From Sternotherus odoratus (lineage: Eukaryota > Chordata > Testudines > Kinosternidae), in assembly GCA_032164245.1 (NCBI GenBank), contig JAVMKO010000020.1, forward strand, positions 12,552,706 to 12,616,705: a DNA stretch of 64,000 nt. Direction: 5' to 3'. Each line of letters starts with the position of its first letter. Position 1 is the stretch's first letter. The notes under the pieces are model-generated. The model ran no database searches. It was not told where the DNA came from and saw only the letters and a list, made by a program, of their open reading frames with translations. The position numbers and the translations under genes were made by a program. Positions 32,501 through 44,177 of the stretch are shown in pieces.

Positions 32501-34030
32501 GTTATGGGAGCTACGTGGTCCAGATTTCTAAAGCACTCAGCTGCCTTTTAGATACCTAAAAAATATGGGCCAGATTTTCTGTTGTTCATTTGCTGGGTGT
32601 AAAGCTTTTCTGCAAACCTGGCTGTGTAAGTATTTCAATATGATACTGTTGTCTGCATGGCTGTTTCCATATTTGTGTCATACATTTTGCATTAAGGGCC
32701 TGATCCGATGTACATTGAGTTAACCTGCAAAGTTCTCATTATCTTCCTGCAGAAAGAGATGCTAAAGTCTGGTCAACAGTACCACTTTGTAATCTGTTCG
32801 TCCATACTGTATGTTCAGTTCGTCCTTCATTATACATGGTCCCTTTAAGAACAGATGCCCTATCTTTGTCTGATTAGGGTATGCCTTTTTTCACTCCCTT
32901 CAGTCTTCCTCCTTATATTGAAAGGAGCAACTGCTTCCGACCAGAGCACCAGTAGTCACCAGTGGGCAGTACAGCTATCCTTCTTCTTTAGGCCAAAATA
33001 GACCCTCATCACATCCATACTTAGGTCCCAGTGTTTGCTGAATTCGAGTCTTAGTGTTTTCTCACTATTATTGCATTAGATTTTTTTTATATTGAGGCAT
33101 ATCAGGAAAATAAGGTTCTAGACACTTTGTAGTATGTTTATTATGATATAGAAACTAATCCTGTTTCATTTTAAGATTCTTCTGCTGATATTTCTTCCCT
33201 GAAGATTTGTCCCATGGTTTGTGCTTTGACAGACAGAGTTAGAAGTCATCAGATAGTACATTAATAGAAATAAAAATGTAGACAAAATATCCAGGGCAGG
33301 AATATGTGCTGCTTCTTTAAATGATAGAAGCATGAATTCAGGGAATGTCTCTGGATCAGCTTTGGGATTTTCATTGTGTCACTCCCCATGACATCACTTT
33401 ACCTGCTAATGAAAAGCGTGGCAGGTGAGGTAGGACAAAACCCCGGCTGGGCATCAGCTGGAAGAGCTGTCAATATAATTGGCACCTTATCCGTCAAAGT
33501 ACTACCTGAAAGTTGGTGTTTGTTACAGCTAATAAAGCACCATGTCTCTTAACAGTAGAAGAATTGAACTTAAACATCATGTTTGTGGAGTTTGGAGGAG
33601 ATGGATCCAAATGCCATCCTCGGTAATTTTCTTTGACATGCTGGGGAGAAATTTTTTATAAAAATAGAAGGTACCTGAAGTGTTTTGCTCTTCTTTGCAG
33701 TGGAAGTGCAGAGGCCCACAAGACACGTGATCAAACTCAGACATCCAGAAATCTTTTTAACAGACCCAATCTCTCATTTTAAATAGGGGGGAAACTGGAA
33801 TTATATTGCACATCAAGTATGGTTCCCATCAGGTGCTTGTTGTAATGCTACATGATGCTAGGTAGAACAGCAACAGTCACAGGTACCAGCAATAATGGAG
33901 ACTGAACAATCCTTGTGGACGCAAATGTCTAATATCAGTCTGCCCAAGGTATGTGACTGCAGAAGGTGAACATAGGGATAGAATTGTGAGAGGTGTGATT
34001 CCCAGCTCCTGTGTGGTCTTGTCTTTTTGA
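32501..34030. other. Non-coding DNA
   Basis: No gene and no repeat I can name. The lack of recognisable repeats over 1.5 kb makes it a place to look for conserved non-coding sequence, but conservation cannot be seen from one genome. Confidence 0.35.
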
Positions 34031-34032
34031 CT

Positions 34033-34154
34033 GTAAGCAATTTGGGTCAGGGACTATCTCTCCCTAAGTATTTGTACAGCACTAGCACATTGGACCCCGA
34101 TCCAGTTTTATGTATGACCTTAATTCAACTAACTAGAAGTAATAAACTTTGGGT

Positions 34155-34185
<31 letters not shown>

Positions 34186-34195
34186 CGTAAGCAAT
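34033..34195 (+). repeat. Poly(A)-tailed short repeat flanked by gtaagcaat
   Basis: A 'gggtcagggactatctct' and 'tgtacagcactagcacattg' repeat of the 12890 family ends in AATAAA (34141-34146), and about 27 A residues begin about 14 bases later. The 9-mer gtaagcaat occurs just before (34033-34041) and just after the A tract (34187-34195), as a target-site duplication would. However, family sequence seems to start left of 34041, so the duplication could be chance. Confidence 0.5.
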
Positions 34196-34204
34196 CAGGA
34201 TCTA

Positions 34205-34260
34205 AATTTCAAGAGTGAAATTCTGTCCCCATTGAAGTCAATGGGAGTTTTGCACATGAC
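34205..34260. repeat. Short palindromic repeat remnant
   Basis: Contains 'cattgaagtcaatgggagtt', the recurring centre of the window's palindromic repeats. Confidence 0.5.
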
Positions 34261-35787
34261 CTGTTATAATGCCAACATGGTAATTATAATTATGTATTTA
34301 AATCCTCTTTAAGATTTTCTGCTGTCTTCAAAACAATAGAATCCCTCATGTCTAGAATCCAATAGGTCAGCAGAACAGTGGGTTTCTTGACTGTGATCTT
34401 GTCCTAAAGCCACTTGCTTTCTGGTACAGAAGATGTTCAACAGCAATTTCTGTAACTTTTAAAGAAAGTAATGGTCGTTCTGCAATCTACTGTGAATGAT
34501 CCCAAACAAAAAACCCACAGAGGAGCCCTGTTAATGGTGATTATTGACCTCTTCAGTTTTCTTCCCTCCAACGACTTGACTAGAGGCTTGAAATATGGAA
34601 ATATATTAATGTTTACTGAAATAGTCCTCCCTGACCCTGCAGCTCTGGGAATTGGTCCCTGCCCACTGCAATGGAAAAGACTTAATTAATAGAAAAGCAA
34701 GGAGCACAGATACAGAACAGTGTTGGCTTGGAATGTTTTGCCACATGTTGTTACAGTAATGACTCAATAAGAAATAGCTAACTATTGGAATGTGGGTGGG
34801 GAAGGAAAGATGGGGAGAAATGGCAATTTTATATGTATCATAACTTCAGTAAGCTATTCTGGTATTATTCTATCTACTTCTCTCTTAAAAGGTTTTATTT
34901 TTAAGTCCCTCAATCCCCTATTTAATTGGGTGTGCAGATAGAAAACATAAGCAGGAGAAAATTCAGTGGAACTCCTAAATCCTCTTGCAGCTTTCACTTG
35001 GCACTCCTTTCAGGTCTGCTTAAGAATATTTTGGTTACTTAATTCCCTGACCAATACTTCTGTATGCTGAAATGTTATTCATGTACAAACTCCTTCCTGA
35101 ACTTGCATTCATTCTGAAATTCACAGTGAATCCAGTCTTGCTGCCATCAGACTTGCAGGGCTTGACTGCACAAACCTTTTGAAATTTGAGGCCAGATCTT
35201 CAAATCACAAAACTTGAAGGTCATGGCATGTATCGAAGAGGGAAGATATAAAGGAGATATGAAGTGTGCTCTGTATTGGGAACAAACTTCTGACTAAATC
35301 TGTCACAATCATTGGTATGTATTATTCATCAGATTACGGGAAGGGAATTCATTTCTTGCCAAACATCCTTACTACACTGTCAAAAAGGGAGCATCTTGTT
35401 TCAAATCTGGACTTTCTTGTTTTGCTAATGAGGCTCCTGTTTTGATAGTTCATGTTAAGAATATTTGTAGCTTGATTTTGATGGTAGTGGACAATTTGCC
35501 TGTAACTGACAGATATTTGCATTAAAGCTGCCCACTAGATATTTCTTATTTCCATTGTATTCTTTTGACAAGAACAACTAGAAAAAGAATGTTTCATCAG
35601 ACAAGGTAAAGCCTTTTCTCCTTCCCCTGAACAATGTGAAAGTGTGGTGTGAGAGAATGTCAACATCCAATCTCCTTCGTATACTTATGAGTCAGTGTGT
35701 CCTCCTTGGACTCCTGAAAACTTGTTTATATTTATTTATTTTTCTCTGTCACTCAGAGCACAAACATGACTGCTAGGCTAACTTGCA
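34261..35787. other. Non-coding DNA
   Basis: No gene or clear repeat. A 72-codon frame at 34471-34689 has no recognisable features. Confidence 0.4.
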
Positions 35788-36650
35788 ACATAAGAACATA
35801 AGAAAGGCCGTACTGGATCAGACCAAAGGTGGCCAATGCCAGGTGCCCCAGAGTGAGTGAATCTAACAGGTAATGATCAAGTGATCTCTCTCCTGCCATC
35901 CATCACCTCCCTCTGACAAACAGAGGCTAGGGACACCATTCCTTACCCATCCTGGCTAATAGCAATTGATGGACTTAACCACCATGAATTTATCCAGTTC
36001 TCTTTTAAACCCTGTTATAGTGCTAGTCTTCCCAACCTCCTCAGGCAAGGAGTTCCACAGGTCGACTATGAGCTGTGTGAAAAAGAACTTTCTTTTATTT
36101 TTTTTCAACCTGCTGCCATTAATTTCATTTGGTGGCCCCTAGTTCTTATAGGATGGGAACAAGTAAATAACTTTTCCTTATTCACTTTGTCCACACCACT
36201 GATAATTTTATATACCTCTATCATATCTCCTCTTAGTCTCCTTTTTTTCCACCTGAGAAGTCCTAGCCTCTTTAATCTCTCCTCATAAGGGACCTGTTCC
36301 AAGCCCCTAATCATTTTAGTTGCCCTTCTCTGAACCTTTTCTAATTCCAGTATATTCTTTTTGAGATGAGAAGGCCACATCTGTATGCAGTATTCAAGAT
36401 GTGGGTGTGCCATGGATTTATATAAGGGCATTAAGATATTCTCCATCTTATTTTCTATCCCTTTTTTAATGATTCCTAATATCTTGTTTGCTTTTTTGAC
36501 TGCCGCTGCACACTGCATGGATATCTTTAGAGAACTATCCACAATGACTCCAAGATCTTTTTGCCGGTTAGTTGTAGCTAAATTAGCCCCCACCATATTA
36601 TATGTATAGTTGGGGTCATAAAGCGGCATTTCCTCATGGGGGGGCAAAAA
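35788..36650 (-). mobile_element. CR1 LINE, 5'-truncated, with 3' terminal octamers
   Basis: On the minus strand it begins inside ORF2 near 36647, continues through the end of ORF2 (about 36105) and a full 3' UTR, and ends in repeats of an 8-mer (TTCTTATG on the minus strand, 35788-35805), the hallmark CR1 3' end. 5' truncation and the absence of a TSD are normal for CR1. The frame is open over 180 codons, so this is one of the less decayed CR1 copies in the window. Confidence 0.92.
36105..36647 (-). pseudogene. CR1 ORF2 C-terminal part
   Basis: An uninterrupted 180-codon frame. It covers the region downstream of the RT catalytic motif: DLGVIVDSSLKISMQC, AAAVKKANKILGIIKKGIEN, LYKSMAHPHLEYCIQMWPSH, KVQRRATKMIRGLEQVPYEE and RGDMIEVYKIISGVDKVNKE. 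The first residues (MPPHEEMPLY) only partly fit CR1. Lacks the endonuclease and RT core, so it cannot act. Its open frame suggests a moderate age. Confidence 0.9.
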
Positions 36651-39094
36651 ATAGAGGATGTTAATTGGGCAGTACAGCAGAAAATTCTACTGAGTCCTAT
36701 GCAAAATATAGCAAAAGAGAAATATCCTTTTTTTAAACAATCTGTCTCCAGGCTTGCTTAGGGGAGAGGTTAACTTCTCCCTTGGGATGTTGGCCTGACA
36801 TTTTGAGAAATGCAGGAGTAGATGATTCATGTTTCTTTACTCAAAAGAACCAATTTTCACATGGGGAAATGTTCTTGATCTCAAATCTTGCATAGTGGTC
36901 TTTTGTTAACTTGTCTTCTCTGTAAAACAGTCTGTACTGTGGAAGACCAAAGTGCACAGTACTTAGGCAATTTACTTGCAGTCCCTAAGGTAGATAGGGT
37001 TTAAAATAATGAAATGCAGTTGGACTGGCTAGACCACAACACAAATTATTTTTTAAATTGTTGTTTTGGCAAGGGGTGTCTGTGTGTGTGTGTGTGTGTG
37101 TGTATGCACACTACAGAAAGCTTATTATGTTTTGGTACAGAAAACAGTGTATGAAGACTATAATAACATAAATGAATTAAAATGCCTTACAGGTCTCTCT
37201 CTAGAATAGTACAGTGTTCTAGAATATTCTACTATTTTAATTTTAGTAAAGGTATGGAGGGTAGCATAGCAATTCATTCACAAAGGGGGAATGAAAAGTT
37301 AACACATTGCTTCTTTTTAAATGCATCTTTCGCACTCTCTCTTGCACGCTCTCTTTCTCTCTCTCTCTCCCTTTTTCTGCCTTTCTATCTGTGATGCCTT
37401 TCCCATTTTCTGTGTGTGCATTCTTTCCTCTCTTCATATTTAAGACCTAATTAATGCTCTGGGATTAAATAATGTTATCATGATGCAACAGACCACAGCC
37501 ATGCTTTCTATGTTTTTCTTATTAATTGCACCTACATTAAGATAAGCACATATTGGATGGAGGCTGGAACCTCCTTTTACCACTATCCAGTATAAATTTG
37601 GGGCTTTATGTTGAAGCAGAAGCAGCCTCATGCGGTTATGTCTTTCTATTTCAGTAAAGTTATTAAAGTTGAAAATATTTATTTCACTTAATCATGTATC
37701 TGCAAAATACACCTACTTCCTATAGCCTAGTAAATTACAAATGTACTGGATTAATCAGAACAGGTCAATAAAGCTACAGGATACGTTGAACAGAAATAGT
37801 AGTAATAAACAGATTGATTTAATATTATCCTTGGCAAACACTGATAATAGGGTAAGTAAATACTGTTGTGATTCTCACAGTGTTTTATGCCTCCAATCTT
37901 CCATCTCTTAATTGGTCACCTACTGTTAGCAAGAATCTGCAGTTTCTTCAAAGCTTCTATCTAAACTGGATGGAGGGGTCTGTCAGTGAGGAAGGGGTTC
38001 CATTATGGCTCAAAGTCAGAAAAGGACATGCAATGGATCTGAGCGTTCAACTCCTTACTATATTGGTATTTATAATTAATAGTGGAGACCACAAGGATAA
38101 TAATTAGGTTGTGTCTCCTTTGGGACATTAAGTAAGAAACTACCAGATGTTGCTGAGACCTGATTGTATTTTGAGGATGGGTCTGGCAAGTCAATCTGTT
38201 TTGGAGAGTGTATAGTAAGACTTGTACCTGCAGCATGTTTCACAAGTACATTTTGATGCAGATAATTTGACATACTAATTTGTAACATTACTCATAATTG
38301 TGTCGGGTGGTCCTTCTAGAGCATTTTTACTCTCATATTCTTTTACTCTGTTGCCTAAGCTTTCCTTCCATGTTATGTTTGGCTGCATGAATTCATTTGT
38401 TAACTCTGGAGGAAATGGGGGAATATATAAGCAGTTTTTATAAGCTATTGCTCTTTGGGGTTTTCAGCTAGGATGCTGTTTCAGAATTAGAATGATTCTC
38501 ATCTATGGAGTGGGATTTGGGTGCATGAACACTACTAAGGGCAATGCTGCTTCAGATAAATAATGACCAGTACATGGCATGTGGATTAAGGGAGAGCTCC
38601 CCAGTCTACAATGTCATTGCAATAGTGTGTGGGAAGTAATGTTAACACAGTACAAATACATTACGGAGCCAGAGAGACTGCAGCTTGTTATACAAAAATA
38701 TGCTTGCTTCATGGTTACCTAGTCCCTCCTTCCTCCATTTGCATTTTTCATCCATCTGCTGCATCTGATCATAATCTTAGATTATAAAATCTTTGGGGTG
38801 AGGGTTGTTCTCTTCTTTTCAGCTACATACTTATCCAGTGCTCAGCATAATGGGATCCTCATTATTGACTGTACTACAAATACCAATAAATAATATAAAA
38901 TGCAAATATATCATTTGATTGTTTAAATAACATGTGTATAGAGTAATCACAAAGATAATATTATTTATGTCCTTTAGAAAATTTAACATATATATACCCA
39001 GGATCACAAAAACCTAAGATATATCAGGCAAGAAAGCAACATTTTTTTTAAAAAGTGAGTTTATATCTTGTAAATTTTCCTTGCATCCAAAACA
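36651..39094. other. Non-coding DNA with one short repeat
   Basis: Contains a (TG)n tract at 37081-37103 and a CT-rich tract at 37335-37375. No gene is supported. Confidence 0.45.
38776..38898 (+). repeat. Ancient short interspersed repeat (12890 family)
   Basis: 'tctttggggtgagggttg', 'ccagtgctcagcataatggg' and 'gtactacaaataccaataaa' follow the family order. Confidence 0.55.
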
Positions 39095-39147
39095 GCATCA
39101 TTAAGTGACAGAGTCCTGTGGCACCTTAAAGACTAACTAAAGTATTG

Positions 39148-39185
39148 AAGCATAAGCTTTCGTGGGCTAGTACCCACTTCATCAG
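39148..39185 (-). ncRNA. Hammerhead ribozyme-like core, left arm
   Basis: The minus strand reads CTGATGA (39185-39179), an extra A, stem II GTGGG/CCCAC (all five pairs Watson-Crick) with loop TACTAG, and GAAA (39161-39158). Stem III is AGC/GCT closing TTAT, and the predicted cleavage is after U at 39148. It has the most canonical core in the window. Confidence 0.75.
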
Positions 39186-39195
39186 ATACATGCCT

Positions 39196-39233
39196 CTGAC
39201 GAAGTGGGTACTAGCCAACGAAAGCTTATGCTT
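39196..39233 (+). ncRNA. Hammerhead ribozyme-like core, right arm
   Basis: The plus strand reads CTGACGA (39196-39202), stem II GTGGG opposite CCAAC (one mismatch), GAAA (39220-39223), and AGC/GCT stem III around TTAT. The core is complete. The stem II mismatch is one base and may reduce stability. Confidence 0.7.
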
Positions 39234-39550
39234 CAATACTTTAGTTAGTCTTTAAGGTGCCACAGGACTCTTTGTCACTTCTGCAATTCCCGACTAACAC
39301 GGCTACCTCTCTGATTCTTGCATCATTGAGTTACAGAGAGGGCATGTGCTGTAGTTAAAAACAGCAGTAAGTGGAGTTCATGAGATGAAGATTCATTCAA
39401 CTCAGAAAACGGTTCCTGCTTCATTGAGAAGTACGTGTTAAGGGTTTGTTTAAATAGAAGTTTCATTTTAGTAAACCCTTCACAAAAGAGGAGGTAACTA
39501 GAGCTTTCTTTGAATGGTTTCCAAGTATTTGGCTCTCTTAGAGAGACAAG

Positions 39551-39640
39551 GCCTGATTTTCATTTACACTAAGGCCCATTTACATCAGTCTGGCAGTGTA
39601 AAGAGGTCATGCTGTAAATGAGAATCTGTATCTAAAACGC
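39551..39640. repeat. Short palindromic repeat
   Basis: 'gcctgattttcatttacact' on the left mirrors 'gctgtaaatgagaatctg' on the right, with 'catttacatcagtctggcag' between. Diverged MITE-like repeat. Confidence 0.55.
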
Positions 39641-42390
39641 CATCAGCTCTACTCAATCAGTGCTGAAGCAACTTTATCCCTCCTGGGTGAAGAATGCATA
39701 CAATTACATAAAAGTAATGCACTTTTAGTAGCTGAAGCTTCCTTTTATGAAATTGTCACTTTCTCTGCCTCTACTCAACTGCATTCTTAGAGAATGTAAC
39801 ACCCTCAGGAGATTGGGTAGGGGGATAATAGATGAAGGAGAGCTTATTTGTTTCTGTTCATTTTTGACACCCTAAGTACAATTCTTGTTTATCAAAATTT
39901 CTTAAACAGCTTTGAAAGTTTTGTCCTGTGTCTCATATATCCATGGGGATTTCATTTGTTAAAATTTGACCCAAATTATTATTATGATTTCTACTAAGGT
40001 TCAGATTATAAACAGTCTATAAAGGGATAATAAATGGTTAATCTGTTGTTATGGAGACAAGTAAGTCAATAGGTTGCTTATATCCATGTTTTTAAATCAT
40101 CTGTAACACTTTCTACTGGTATGGCTTCAACCATCTATACTACTACTGTCCATAACATCTATTGAACATCAGAATTTGCTGATTTGTCAAAATTGAAACA
40201 TGTTGTGAAAGACTGCTCAATTTTGACAAAGATCGTTTGGACCTCTCCTGCCACCTTGCCTGCCAGGTGCCTCAACAGTCCAACAGCTGGAATTTCTAAA
40301 TTTGTGTTCTTCGTTCTGAATTTGAAACCAAATTTTGAAATATAGAAATCCTCACTAAAGCAAAATTACCTTTTTCCTCCCAGTTCTACTTACTACATAT
40401 AAAGTATGATCAGAATGATAAATACCTGCTGCTTTACTGTACTTGATAAGAATTTAGAAATCATGCGTTGCCCTCTTCCTAATTTATTTCAGTCTAAATT
40501 GCATGCCATATACTGTGGTTTGAATGTATTTCACTGGAATGGGTTAACACTGTTTTTTTTTTTTAAGTTTGAGATACCTGAGGAAGCAAAAGTCAACTAC
40601 AACATTCTTTAACTCAATTTTAATTAGATCGTTAGGGATTTAAGGCTCTGTTGCTCAAATTACACTGTGGCACCTTACTCTTGGCTATTGAGTTTATTTA
40701 AATTGCATTTCAAGCTCCGCATTACAGGAGAGGTTTTAAGGAAACTATCAGCATGAAAATAAAGGGCATATCTTTGGAGAGCTTTGTCTCATTTTAGGCT
40801 GAGGGAATCTGACGCTGATTTGCACAGCATCTCTGAGATCTAGCTTTATGTAGCAGTGAACTGTCCATTGCCCTCAATATTGGGGAAAATCCTATAGAAT
40901 ACCTTGCACATTTATCTAAATTGGCTATATCCCATGCAAGGACACTCGGATGGAGTTTTAACTGTATAATCCATTATTCATTTTATAGGTTGCTGTCTTT
41001 TGATATTTGTTAGAAAGACAAATTAATAAAAGCAAAGAATAGTTAACTTTTAAAGGCATTTTGTAATCCAGGGTCTGTTTTTTAGTGAAACTATTGGTGC
41101 TTAGCACCTTTGCAAATTAGGCAGTGAGTTTTCATGTGAGATTTTATAGGTCCTACTATAGATACTATGTAAATTTTATGGTAAAATGTTGGAAGATTAG
41201 TGACAAAGGTAAACTTATCAGTTTAAATATTTCCATTTACAGAAAAATGTGCTGTGAAATGTCACACTAGTTATTCAACTCTCTAGAATTCCATCATGTA
41301 ATGTTTATCATCATGCCTTTTAAATGGTAACTAAACAATATTTCTGCCCAATCACTAATGATCTATGCAAAATTTCTTTAGCACTTTGAACTGATACCAT
41401 CACTATATTGCCTATGCTGGAACTAGACTGTTATGTACAGGATGTACAATTCTGAGTCCATTGTCCTTTTTAAACTCATGTGCATTTTGTAAACCCCTTT
41501 TCCTCCTTTCAAATGGGAACCACTGGGTCTCATAATGTTGGTCACTTAGATTAGTTGGGCCCAATTAATTCTTGGCTTCAAAATATTCAGTATTGGATCA
41601 GTGGACTTATGCCAGGAATGAATTTGGCCAACCTCCTTTTGTTATATGAAGATTAAAGTTTTCTGTAACAAATTGATTAATTTAACTAATTAAATTAATA
41701 GAGACTCTTTATCTATTTCTTCCAGAGGTTGCATTTCTCAGGATTGGATTGGTAAATAGTTACCAGTCAGTGCCAGTGTGACCTGGGAAAAAAACCACAC
41801 CCTGATAATACCTAGTACAGAGTATATCTGTAGAAGATTCTTTCTGCTTAATCTCTTGGTGAGGTGCCTCTCAGCAAATGCATAGTGGCTTTATGCAATT
41901 TCTGACATGTAAAACTGCGTATTTTCCAGGATGGAGCAAAAGGGGAAACAAATCAGCGTTTCCAATTAATAAATTATGCTCAGGAATCTAAACATCCCAA
42001 AGAGGGGGGAGTACGGTGGAAATGTATCATATAACTAGCGCCAATGGATAAGGCAGGTTAAAACAAGAAGAGGGAGGAGTGAGTGAACACTGTTTATTTA
42101 AGCCAGGTATAGGAATGGGGATGAGGAATGGGAGCTGTGCTTTCCTTCCTTCCCAGTTCCCCTTTACTCTAACCCTTGATTATAGCCCTTCCCATTTTAG
42201 CTACACATCTATTCATCTCCACAACTCAGGCACTATTTTTAATTTACTTATATTTACCCAAACTACCAAAATAGCAGCAAGTAGCACTCAAGTATTCTAA
42301 AGCCAAGACCCTCCTAGATCCCTACCACATGTCTACTCAACCCACCTGTTGAGAACAAGCCAGGTTTTGTTATTGCAAAATCATTGAAAG
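39641..42390. other. Non-coding DNA
   Basis: No gene, and no repeat I can name in 2.7 kb. Confidence 0.4.
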
Positions 42391-42394
42391 ATCA

Positions 42395-42485
42395 AGGGCT
42401 AGATCCTCAGCCAGTGTAAATCGGTGTTGTTCCATTCAACTTAGTGGAACTATGTCCATTTACACAAACTGCATCCCACAAGCTT
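42395..42485. repeat. Short palindromic repeat
   Basis: 'agatcctcagccagtgtaaa' and 'gttccattcaacttagtgga' followed by 'tccatttacaca': the widespread reptile palindrome whose arms read 'cagctggtgtaaat'. Confidence 0.55.
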
Positions 42486-43560
42486 GGCCTCTACATACCA
42501 AATGAAGAGAAAAAGTCCACAATTAAAAGTGTAATTTACTTAAACTACTATCCTGCCAACCAAACAGGGGTCATGTTAACTTTCTCTTAAGTATGGATAT
42601 TAAATCATGATATAATATGTACTACTACTTCCTGCACTGGAAAAAAAGTCCATGCGGATATGTTTCTTTATAGCAAAGAATTGCCATAAGGAATTGCATC
42701 TATTTTAGTTTTGTATCACAATATAATGGAAGGTTGGGAGAGTGTGTGTGTGTGAATTATTTGTAAGCATGTGCCTTTATCTCCTTTTTCGGTCAAACTA
42801 CCTGAAAGAATTAATTTAATTTTCTATATGCCTGAGAATAAATCTCCAGTTAGAGAGAGGTGTCAGTTGTTTTATATTCTAATAGTCTGTAAGTGAGACA
42901 TTGCTTGGGCTAGTGACAATGTGTTGCATTGAGAGACCTGACTTCAATGTATAGCATAATCATATATGGATAATAACTTAAGTGGATTGAGTTTCTTGAT
43001 CCATGTATATAATGAACTGAAAAAAAATTGAATTCAGTAGTGGAGATATTGTGTTCTAATGGTCTAACAATAACCTCTTGAGTTATTTATTAAGATATTG
43101 TAACTTTGTTTTATCTCTTGCATGGACACCTTTAAAAAGCTAAACAGAAATGCAATATTATCCCACCCTTACAGGCTCGCTCATGGTGTGCATGCGCTCT
43201 CGCTCTCTCACTCTGTCTGCATAGCTGGATACTGCTCTAAAAAGCTTGTCTTTTGTCCTTGGAGTTGTACTACTAAATATCCAGATACTAATGATTGAAA
43301 TGCCATATACACTTTTTGCTATACTATAATTTACTTTTGACAGTGACTGATTGATGTTCAAGTTTGATTCACAGCTAGGTTACTATATAAGCCATGCTAA
43401 AAAAAATCAATGTGAAATGCCAACTTTTTAAATAGGTGCAGTATTTTAGGTAATATCACACTTAGCATGTGGGGGCATAGGAGCTATTTCTGTGCACAGT
43501 CAGGACTCTATTTAATAACATTCTGCATACACCTGGGAAGTGAGGTCTAGCTTTTCCTGT
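42486..43560. other. Non-coding DNA
   Basis: No gene. A short (TG)n tract lies near 42740-42755. Confidence 0.45.
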
Positions 43561-43569
43561 TCCCACTTC

Positions 43570-44040
43570 CTGCAGCACTAGATTTGCAAACTTTCTATTG
43601 GCACAAAACCAAACACCTTAGCGCCGCCCCTTCCTCAAGGCCCCTCCACCCTCTCAGTAATTCCCCATGCCTTGTAGGGAGCAGGAGGCTCCATGGCATG
43701 CACTGCTCTCTGTTCCAGGACAATGGGAGTGCAGAGCTGGTGTTCAGAGTGGGGTCAGTGCACAGAGCCCTATGGCCCCTCTGTCTAGGAGCCGGACCTG
43801 CTGACTGCTTCCAGGGTGCAGCATGGTGCCCCAGGACAGGTAGTGACTAGCCTGCATTGGCTCTGAAGCACCACTGACTGGACTTCTAACGGCCCTGTCG
43901 GCGGTGCTGACCAGAGTGGCCAAGGTCCGATTTCAATTGGGTGTTCCGGTTGAAAGCCGGACACCTGGTCACCCTATGCAGCACCTATTCACTGCAGTCT
44001 GTGTCGGAGTTGAGGGTGGGGAAGGGTTTGGATCACCACT
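43570..44040. repeat. GC-rich repeat-like segment, family unknown
   Basis: A marked rise in GC compared with its surroundings. The part at 43900-43980 ('gtgttccggttgaaagccgg', 'acacctggtcaccctatgca') recalls a common reptile repeat with GGTGACC and CCGG motifs. Frames at 43584-43850 and 43904-44101 have no known domain. Confidence 0.35.
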
Positions 44041-44177
44041 GCTTGCATCCGACGAAGTGGGTATTAGCCCACGAAAGCTTATGCTCCAATACTTTAGTTA
44101 GTCTTTAAGGTGCCACAGGACTCTTTGTTACCTCTGCTATTCCAGACTAACACGACTACCTCTCTGATTCTTGTTTC
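44041..44177 (+). mobile_element. Penelope-derived terminal repeat, single arm
   Basis: Only the plus-strand arm and tail are present: 'gcatccgacgaagtgggta', 'cacgaaagcttatgctccaa', 'ggtgccacaggactctttgt' and 'ccagactaacacgactacct'. It starts abruptly at the core, so it is 5'-truncated and lacks the inverted partner of the other copies. Confidence 0.8.
44049..44086 (+). ncRNA. Hammerhead ribozyme-like core with a mutated CUGA box
   Basis: Reads CCGACGA in place of CTGACGA, so the invariant U4 is C. Stem II (GTGGG/CCCAC), GAAA (44073-44076) and stem III (AGC/GCT) are intact, with C at the H17 cleavage position (44086). The core mutation should abolish cleavage. Confidence 0.6.

Larger units (their letters stand above)
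39095..39327 (+). mobile_element. Penelope-derived foldback unit (copy 4), best preserved
   Basis: The body is 39103-39319 (217 bp), flanked by GCATCATT at 39095-39102 and 39320-39327. The left arm is the reverse complement of the right arm over about 75 bp, separated by about 10 bp (39186-39195). The right arm ends in the tail 'ccgactaacacggctacc'. Both arms retain a hammerhead-like core facing away from the centre. No coding content. It is the cleanest example of the shared unit. Confidence 0.85.

Noticed and set aside
34159..34186. Processed pseudogene of a host gene
   Set aside because: The sequence before the poly(A) is a short repeat of a family present elsewhere in the window, not a recognisable coding sequence.
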